Positions 59,701 to 64,000 of a DNA stretch of 64,000 nucleotides are shown piece by piece. A program made the position numbers and the translations under genes. Origin of the DNA: Aphrophora alni (Eukaryota; Arthropoda; Insecta; Hemiptera; Aphrophoridae). The stretch covers positions 19,095,177-19,159,176 of the forward strand of contig OY740768.1 in NCBI GenBank assembly GCA_963513935.1, given 5' to 3'. A model generated the notes under the pieces. That model saw only the letters and a program-made list of their open reading frames with translations. It did not search any database and had not been told where the DNA came from. Within the stretch, counting starts at the first letter, position 1. The number at the start of each line of letters is the position of its first letter.

Positions 59701-62700
59701 AAGGATAACAAAATTTTTTTGGGTATAAATGGGGCACAATGTATAGGTATGTACATTGTACAACTAAGTTTAAATACATCAGAAGAATTATATTTCATGA
59801 CTTTTAACTATTAGAAATTTTTTTATTTTTTTATATACGTAGTTACTTTCACTTACACTTTATTTCTTGTTTCCCTAACCTCAATTGTTTTGATGGATTA
59901 TTCAGTTTATCATTTATTCTGTTGTTTAGTTAAAAAACAGAATCCAAATGCCACGAAGGGGTTACTTATTTTCAGATATTATAAGAATAATAGAAACAGA
60001 GACTCCTATTTTGGAATATATATTATGAAGCTGTATTTTTTAATAGTAACAAGTAAAACACAAAATAAAATACTTGTGAATTATTTAATATCATTGTCAT
60101 ATACTGGTAAATTTATATAAAATGAAAAGAAATAAATGTTTACAGAATAGAAGCTCTTGAAGCTGGGGGTGCAAACTATATGAAATATGAGTGCCTTGTA
60201 AAAGAAGTAAGAGATGAGGAAGAGCAATTACATTTACAAGAAATAGAAAGGAAGCATCTTCAAGGACTTTTGTCAAGAGAGGAAGCTATAATAGCCAGAC
60301 ATAGACTGGAGAAGAAAAACAAACTAAAAAGAAATCAATTTGAAGAAGAGGTAATGTAACACAGGTTACTTTTTTTTTTGAATATTTTTGACTTGAAGTA
60401 ATAAAAGTATAATGTTAATTTTTTATTTGTTTTCAGAACTAAATCCTTTACAAGCACATTTGGGTGACATAAAATGCACATAAGTTTTATCATATAAAAT
60501 ATCATAATGTAAAAAGCTATAAAAATTTCAATACTTTTCAAAGTTAACATTTTTTATTTTTTATTATTATTATTTTTTTTTGTGATTTGAATTGTGTGCT
60601 ATCTTTTTGCTGTTAAATATTAAAGACATTAATAATAAGTTGAAAAATAAAGTGTTCATTGTCACTTTTTAATTGTAACGAGAATGTTTATGAATAAGAA
60701 ATAAATTTTGTGTGTAATGTTTTACTTGAAAAGAAGAATTGTGTAAATCAAATGTTCCCGTAAAATTGCGTAAGCTAGGTAAAAGAATAAAAACTAATTT
60801 ACCATATAAGCTAGAAATAAGTAATATTTAATTGATTATTAACTTTAAATTATTTGATTTTTAGAAACGGAAATTGGTAAACTATATAAAAGAGATAAGA
60901 GAAAATGAAGAAGAAAAGATCAGAAATACAATAAATAAAGTACAACTCATACAAAAGAATATTGAAGTAAAGAAACAAAATTTACAAAAACATAAGAACA
61001 AAACTGGTAATTGAAGTCAAGTACAATGCAGCTAACATTATTTTTAAGAGATCATTTATAGAGGATGATCAAAAAGTCTGTGTATGATTACAGTACTGAA
61101 AACTCATACAAATATTTTAAATACTAGGTATAGCAAATCCTGCCAACTAGTATTTTCTATTAGCCAACAATTAGTTAGAAATAGGGATAACAATTGTTGT
61201 TAGTGTCTCCTGGTCTTTGTATTTGGCTACCATGCAGTCACATTGAGCCAAGTAGTGACGAGTGTTGTGATAGTGTTATCTGTTGAGGAATAGACATTTG
61301 TAGTAGTAGTGTGGGGGTGAAGCACCAAAACACCACATCTATTGTGCTTCCATCTACTTCTTCTAAGATGGGAAATTCAAATCTATAGAAGGCCTTTCAG
61401 TACATCTCATTTAGGAAGTGCAGCATATAGACGGAGTCAAGGGTAAGTATCTTCACTTCATCAATCAGGTACCCTTCCAGACTTTTAAACCTTTTGTGAA
61501 TTACTGCACAACATTGGTCTAATAGATGGTGTCTCTCATTTTTAGCAGATTCTGCAGGTCCTGTCATTCTCAATAGGTAATCTTTTTTCTTTCCCCACTG
61601 AATGAAGGAAGCTCTACCCCCCAACACCAGGAGCCAGTATAACCAGTAGTGTAGGGATCACACTACACTGAACCACCACTGTTGTGAGAGCCCTCCTAAG
61701 ACTGCATAGAAACATTGCTTAAACCCTCTTAGTCTAAAATTATCGCACTAATGAAAATCTGTCTCCTTCTGGTTCAGATGGCTCTCCTTCCTTCCTCCTC
61801 AATATGACAGCCACCAAGTTCTCTTGTCAAGCACACATCCTACTGTCTCGATAAAGTCATTTCTATCTACCTGCCACCTTAGGTAGTGGAAAATGGTAGG
61901 GGGAAATCATTTTTCCACAGTAGGGACAGTTGGAGCTGTCTATTATCTAAAACTATATATGTACATCTCAAAGTCTCCTTGACCAGATAGTATCTCAAAG
62001 TTAAAACATGCACCAGATAGTAGCTGATTTTTCTGTGTTTCCTCTCGTCCACACTTGGAGATTGTGGATGAGGATAATGTACGTTTTTAAATGTTATCAC
62101 ATTGTTTAACAATGTTCACTTAACAATTGGTTATTTGTAGTGATGTCCATTGGGCAATGGGTTTTGCCAAAAGCGTACATCCGGAGGAAAATGTGTTTTG
62201 TTGTAGTGGAGATTACACACCAAAAAAAATTCAATAACGATTCTATACGTAGTTTCCAGAGACTAAGGTGCCACAACATTGAAGTTGATCCCGAAAAATA
62301 AAGAATAACTTTGTTCCATATGTAACACTACTTGAATTGGAAGTTTATCAATACTAACAGGTGAGGAAATATTGGATATATCAGACCATACAGATAGTTG
62401 AAAGATGTCCTCAGGAAATTATCTCAGCAGGTTGGTGTTACATATACCATAGACGATTTAGCTTAAAAAAAGTCTAGACTTATCACCTTTCAAAATTACA
62501 ACTGTGCATAAATTGAAACATGATGACAGTACTAAATGGATTGAAGGTGGGTGTTAGTCTTTCTTTTCCTAGAAAGATTGTATTACAGCTCATAGAGTTC
62601 ATCATATATCTATGGCTGCTTTTGACGATGTGTTTGAAGACACAATAATTAAAAAAAAAATTTTGGTTTCCAACGTCTTCGAATTTTTTAGCCTGATTTA

Positions 62701-63185
62701 TTATCTCTCAGTTGTTATGATAAACTCTGTGTATTTGAACAATCCCCGTACAATTGATGGTTTAAAGATCACCATGACAGAGTAAATTTGAAGGTAGACT
62801 TTCCTATACTGAATACAGTTTTTGAAAAGAGAGATTAGTGTGTCAAGATATGATTGGATACTCATAGGGAATATTTCAACATTACTTGTAATTTATGTGA
62901 TCATAACTGATTTAAACTGTTTTTGAGTGTTTTCTCTGCTGTGATCATCAAATGCATAGAGACTTTTTGGTCATAATAATGATTAAATGTCAATTTATGG
63001 TAGTTTCCTCACATTAATTTCACAAATTTTGTACTCATGTCAATTAACAATTTTAATATAAAATATTTGATTCAAATAAATTGATTTAGGTAATAATTTA
63101 ATATATACATTCATTAACTCCTATTTGTTTAGCTCAAGAGGTTGCAGAGGTATCAAAACAGTTGATGGAAGAAGCAGTAAAGAAA
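44703..63185 (+). CDS. CFAP99: CFAP99-like cilia/flagella-associated protein gene (nine exons visible, incomplete at both ends)
   Basis: Nine plus-strand exons with AG/GT borders join in phase to 431 codons. The N-terminal half (exons 1-3) is mostly helical, with ENELTSLFELFLG and VINYLILFVLNRESFPKIKD matching the early conserved part of CFAP99. Exons 4-5 give a Pro-rich linker (KKPPDPPCNSPR, EPLPPPITTYKPSK). Exon 6 carries KANAATLLREAARVIKEEQK. Exon 7 carries IEALEAGG and RKHLQGLLSREEAIIARHRL, the most diagnostic CFAP99 block. Exons 8-9 continue a charged coiled coil. CFAP99 is linked to motile cilia and sperm flagella; in insects that would mean sperm or chordotonal neurons (inference). The first exon is preceded by a splice acceptor and the last followed by a donor, so upstream and downstream exons exist outside what I can see. 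Identification rests on remembered family motifs. Confidence 0.8.
44990..45335 (-). pseudogene. LINE C-terminal remnant in CFAP99-like intron
   Basis: Minus strand: DFYLGQFLTGHG, a decayed stretch, then EDMEHVFIHCPCFILQRQKT and LEGSRTVDTRINAYQWSWKK. FLTGHG plus a HVFxHCPxF knuckle half is typical of the C-terminal end of RNase H-bearing LINEs. The first two Cys lie in a patch reading YVKPPCLN. Confidence 0.7.
45752..45884 (+). CDS. CFAP99: CFAP99-like exon b
   Basis: 133 bp between TTATTGCAG and GTGAGT, starting in phase 0 and leaving one base over. It reads ENELTSLFELFLGINRYEQF and ends DHKDKIILI. Confidence 0.8.
45890..46905. other. intron, nothing recognised
   Basis: AT-rich intron of the CFAP99-like gene; no repeat with clear ends. 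Confidence 0.5.
46906..47192. mobile_element. MITE-like element with imperfect terminal inverted repeats
   Basis: 287 bp in an intron. ATTAACAATAAATCAATCAGTCAA at the left, given here as ATTAACAA, TA and AATCAATCAGTCAA, pairs with TTGACTGATTGATTTTGTTAAT at the right. Further in, TTTGCGGAAAACC pairs with GGTTTTCCGCGAAA, and TAGGGAA...CACTAG pairs with CTAGTG...TTCCCTA. There is no open frame. Confidence 0.7.
47200..49940. other. intron, mostly unassigned, with one hairpin
   Basis: A perfect hairpin lies at 48480-48510. The 111-codon minus frame at 47626-47961 has no recognisable domain. Around 47386-47640 two diverged copies of a TATGATTTxxATxxxATTGGAAxxxAA...GCAGTAGTTxC block suggest an old duplication. 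Confidence 0.45.
48480..48510. other. perfect hairpin
   Basis: ATTCCTATACTAA and TTAGTATAGGAAT flank a 5-base loop. Confidence 0.85.
49946..50169 (+). CDS. CFAP99: CFAP99-like exon c
   Basis: 224 bp between TGTTACAG and GTAAAG. With the carried base it gives 75 codons: VINYLILFVLNRESFPKIKD through YDDLLEAGCEYFDYEHVIDK. Confidence 0.85.
50170..51048. other. intron, nothing recognised
   Basis: AT-rich intron sequence; the 50480-50680 stretch is purine-rich but unassigned. Confidence 0.45.
51049..51183 (+). CDS. CFAP99: CFAP99-like exon d
   Basis: 135 bp, 45 codons, between TTTTACAG and GTAAGC. It reads DLLNEISSSIELKNLKN and ends with the Pro-rich KKPPDPPCNSPR. Confidence 0.8.
51680..52100 (+). 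pseudogene. LINE reverse transcriptase end and RNase H remnant
   Basis: One frame near 51730-51790 reads RSTPTAAIEVMLRIALLNL, the RTTPTAALExLLxLxPL motif between reverse transcriptase and RNase H in Jockey-, R1- and I-like LINEs. At 51920-52060 another frame reads LSWIPGHREYKGNKKADKLS and then KNGTKRSFIGPEPVYEITK, the RNase H C-terminus with its GHxxxxGNxxAD motif. Frames are broken by several stops. Confidence 0.78.
52160..52630 (+). pseudogene. second LINE reverse transcriptase C-terminal remnant (endonuclease-RT type)
   Basis: At 52195-52290 one frame reads FYKTTGTDCWTLLKCDEMAQ and LTFVRRILASF, matching the (I)YKTxxxPxxxYGxETWTLxxxDExxLxxFERRxLRxI region. At 52340-52500 pieces read RTTRMDRWARSYG, GHMARMLLDEIPKKIFDKQ and GRPRLRWADEVL-like sequence, the R(M)RWxGHxxRM...GRPRxRW tail. 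This protein type lacks RNase H, so it is a different element from the remnant just upstream. The frame at 52385-52576 is one of the pieces. Confidence 0.75.
52640..53478. other. intron, nothing recognised
   Basis: AT-rich intron sequence. Confidence 0.5.
53479..53971. mobile_element. possible piggyBac-like short element
   Basis: The left end TTTAACCCTTAGTGCTGTTTACC resembles the left end of the element at 55927 and follows a TTAA. A weaker GAAAAGGTTAAAC at 53959-53971 could be its right end, but only the last few bases pair. Tentative. Confidence 0.3.
54048..54236 (+). CDS. CFAP99: CFAP99-like exon e
   Basis: 189 bp, 63 codons, between TGTGTTTAG and GTAAAA. It reads ETEVSEPLPPPITTYKPSK and ends HYCQPEPE. 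A better-looking GTAAGT lies at 54277, but the frame meets a stop before it, so 54236 is chosen. Confidence 0.75.
54480..54800 (-). pseudogene. LINE C-terminal remnant
   Basis: Minus-strand pieces include GAPGNHLSKTMPTLIPLCTA and LPKGI, and earlier a GLLTEACSMKN-like patch where LTGHC...LxxHL would be. No intact knuckle remains. The call leans on position behind the endonuclease and on similarity to 61397-61640. Confidence 0.45.
54815..55560 (-). pseudogene. LINE AP-type endonuclease remnant
   Basis: Minus strand. EYGAERKRHLILGCDANAHN followed by TLWRSTDINN (55260-55160) is a near-perfect copy of the GCDANAHHxLWGSxDxNxRG motif of Jockey- and R1-like endonucleases. Upstream pieces (LILNEIGPRVCIFL and a VTDLYL patch) and downstream pieces (EEVIDITLSNCYAAS, then RVSDNPSALGHNYISF, where SDH is decayed to LGH) are in the right order. 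Confidence 0.75.
55927..56964. mobile_element. piggyBac-like non-autonomous element nested in the LINE
   Basis: The left end TCCTTTTAGTGCTAAGTG follows TTAA (55923-55926). The right end, in reverse complement, is CCCTTATAGTGCTAAGTGCT and is followed by TTGG, a two-base decay of TTAA. TTAA duplication with CCYTT-type ends is the piggyBac signature. The 1.04-kb interior has a (TA)n run at 56729-56757 and no transposase. Confidence 0.72.
56729..56757. repeat. (TA)n microsatellite
   Basis: Pure TA run inside the piggyBac-like element. Confidence 0.95.
57000..57480 (-). pseudogene. possible LINE ORF1 fragment
   Basis: Minus-strand frame 57029-57211 reads MKMSKSENNLREMRKKATES, then FADKLVVKNLAIVHLEDPD and RFTERQLRASERRLA. 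It is highly charged and helical, preceded by a Ser/Thr/Gln-rich stretch to about 57400. No zinc knuckle is seen. Assigned to ORF1 only because it lies upstream of the endonuclease on the same strand. Confidence 0.35.
57481..58030. other. intron, nothing firm
   Basis: Small plus frames at 57481-57672 and 57614-57841 have no recognised domain and lack splice support. Confidence 0.45.
58031..58119 (+). CDS. CFAP99: CFAP99-like exon f
   Basis: 89 bp between CTTTTCAG and GTTGAG. It reads GSGIPVKANAATLLREAARV and then IKEEQKEIK, leaving two bases over. The donor was chosen because it joins exon g in frame to give EIKKIEALEAGG. Confidence 0.8.
58690..59440 (+). pseudogene. mariner-family transposase remnant
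   Basis: Pieces in mariner order: LTVQMIAEALNIDKNTVFIL then CDVLNMKKVCSS (the second helix-turn-helix part, near 58720-58815), LYKIIMCDKTWIFQYY-like (the first catalytic Asp region, normally TGDE, near 58930-58970), PRITKSCQ plus KFKAIFVCFNVK (59025-59095), LRENLRKEQQLELKKNG-like, and a tail VDAVKMKIANVLKQLTETD near 59310-59360. Frames change often, so this is an old copy. A palindromic insertion lies at 58812-58864. Confidence 0.7.
58812..58864. repeat. 53-base near-perfect hairpin within the mariner remnant
   Basis: TAGCTCTGGTGCAATAACCCT pairs with its downstream complement AGGGTTATTGCACTAGAGCTA, stems given here as arms of about 21 bases with one mismatch (GG versus AG) and an 11-base loop. 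Confidence 0.85.
59441..60145. other. intron, nothing recognised
   Basis: AT-rich; the 76-codon plus frame at 59890-60120 precedes exon g but has no domain and no splice support. Confidence 0.45.
60146..60350 (+). CDS. CFAP99: CFAP99-like exon g (diagnostic block)
   Basis: 205 bp between TTTACAG and GTAATG. It reads IEALEAGGANYMKYECLVKE, VRDEEEQLHLQEIE and RKHLQGLLSREEAIIARHRL, then a basic coiled coil KKNKLKRNQFEEE. The GLLSREEAIIAR segment corresponds to the conserved G(K/L)(L/I)S(H/Y)EEA(I/V)LAR of vertebrate CFAP99. Confidence 0.88.
60865..61006 (+). CDS. CFAP99: CFAP99-like exon h
   Basis: 142 bp between GATTTTTAG and GTAATT. It reads KRKLVNYIKEIRENEEEKIR and then coiled coil to QNLQKHKNKT, leaving one base over. 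Confidence 0.8.
61397..61640 (-). pseudogene. LINE C-terminal remnant in intron
   Basis: Minus strand frame 61397-61627 includes SAKNERHHLLDQCCAVIHKR then FKSLEGYLIDEVKILTLDSV, like the HxLxxCxAL...RxxxLG...L part of the LINE C-terminal knuckle. The first Cys pair is missing. The 3' end shares TTTAGGAAGTGCAG with 54.5 kb. Confidence 0.5.
61641..62130. other. intron, less AT-rich, unassigned
   Basis: Probably repeat-derived sequence; the 77-codon minus frame at 61879-62112 has no domain I recognise. Confidence 0.4.
62140..62850 (+). pseudogene. Tc1/mariner-like transposon remnant (helix-turn-helix type)
   Basis: Pieces in order: SIGQWVLPKAYIRRKM-like start, FQRLRCHNIEVDPEK, then KLSQQVGVTYTIDDL (62405-62460, resembling the RLSQQVGxxxxTVxRxL helix), LSPFKITTVHKLKHDD in shifting frames, and a late LKVDFPILNTVFEKRD near 62790-62830 resembling a transposase C-terminus. 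Stops and shifts are frequent. The family is inferred from motif order only. Confidence 0.45.
63133..63185 (+). CDS. CFAP99: CFAP99-like exon i
   Basis: 53 bp between TTTGTTTAG and GTAAGA. With the carried base it gives AQEVAEVSKQLMEEAVKK in frame and ends in phase 0. The next exon must lie beyond what I can recognise. Confidence 0.7.
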
Positions 63186-64000
63186 GTAAGAATTTTACTA
63201 TTAAATTTTTTATTTTATTAGGCGTTTCGCTTCAAATTTCTCAGATTTAGGGAAGTTCTAATAGTGTATAATATGTAAGTTTATTTTTTTAAAAAATAAT
63301 TATATGAAAATGTAATTTATATGTTTAAAAAGGATGAAGATAGTAATTTAATTTTTATGTTTTGGTTAAGGGTATCTTTCAATTTTAATTTTTACCAGAA
63401 TTATTATTAGTAAAGTGGTTCTTTAAAATTTGAGTTAAATATGGAAATAAACACACTTATTTAAACAACAAATAATTATTAACCTAATTGGTTAGTTAGG
63501 ACTTCTTTAATTTTGAACAACTGAGGGTAATGACTTTGATTCTCATCTTGTTGAAATAAATCTGTGTTTATGGAGATATGCGTATTTATTTTATTTATTC
63601 ACAGCAAATTTATTTTAAAATGTCATAGTGGACACCTAAAAAGTATTGTTAAAAGGGTTGTATGCAAGAGATTGGAGGAATTGTTAAAATCTAGCAATAT
63701 ACAGGATAGCAACAAAAAAATAGAAGAAAACCAACATTATTAGAGGAATGGTTGAAAAGTGACCTAAAGAAAACTTAAGAAAAATAAACCTTCAAGAAAT
63801 GAGGAAACCTACTTCATTGGAGCAGTGACTTGTGAAAGGAAATTACATAAATTTAGAATCAAAGAGCTTTTGTAAGGAAAAGTTTCAGATTTTTTTAGTG
63901 TAAAAAATAAAACGAAGATAAAAGTTTCTGTGTCTTAAAAAGAAACAAGTTCAAAAACTAAAGAAACCACAAAAGTTTTTAACGAAATGCAGTTATGGAA
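63186..64000. other. intron or 3' region of the CFAP99-like gene, nothing recognised
   Basis: A donor at 63186 opens an intron; no further acceptor plus coding stretch could be recognised. The last 350 bp are A-rich. Confidence 0.45.

Overview
This is a strongly AT-rich eukaryotic window with little coding sequence, spliceosomal introns and many kinds of decayed transposable elements. The mix points to an arthropod, most likely an insect: non-LTR retrotransposons with C-terminal RNase H and zinc-knuckle ends, mariner relatives, a Merlin/ISXO2-type transposase, a piggyBac-like element and many short foldback elements. A hemipteran is my best guess from the general look of the repeats, but the order cannot be fixed from sequence alone. 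I see no rRNA, true tRNA gene, CRISPR array, operon or bacterial-style gene.

One host gene can be supported. Nine plus-strand exons between 44703 and 63185 join with consistent splice phases into 431 codons resembling CFAP99, a cilia/flagella-associated protein. The first visible exon has a splice acceptor and the last a splice donor, so the gene runs on at both ends. Its introns hold many retrotransposon and transposon remnants, including a piggyBac-like element nested in a reverse-strand LINE.

Layout. 1-12.8 kb: intergenic DNA with a SINE-like repeat pair, a 530-bp foldback, a 123-bp duplication and a 344-bp element with 106-bp, nearly identical inverted arms. 12.8-13.5 kb: a deletion relative of the Merlin-like element at 32.3-33.2 kb. 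14.1-19.7 kb: a nearly complete but inactivated LINE inserted in a 142-bp satellite. 20-24.3 kb: interlocking repeat families. 27.8-29.4 kb: a reverse-strand remnant with two Ulp1-like cysteine protease domains in tandem followed by a PIF1-type helicase C-terminus. 30.0-31.8 kb: a hAT-like short element with a perfect 8-bp target duplication, a 5'-truncated LINE with an 11-bp target duplication, and a foldback. 34-37.5 kb: minisatellite, tRNA-like SINE and two LINE remnants. 39.6-40.5 kb: a purine-skewed non-coding stretch. 42.5-43.5 kb: an array of about 34 diverged copies of a GGTCA(G/C)AGAAGA-type motif. 44.7-64 kb: the CFAP99-like gene.

The best candidate for something unusual is the Ulp1-Ulp1-PIF1 block, which looks like a dead mobile element carrying duplicated proteases. 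Next come the Merlin-like pair with its tandem arrays and the GGTCA array. All mobile-element genes are broken by stops or frameshifts, so no complete active system is visible.
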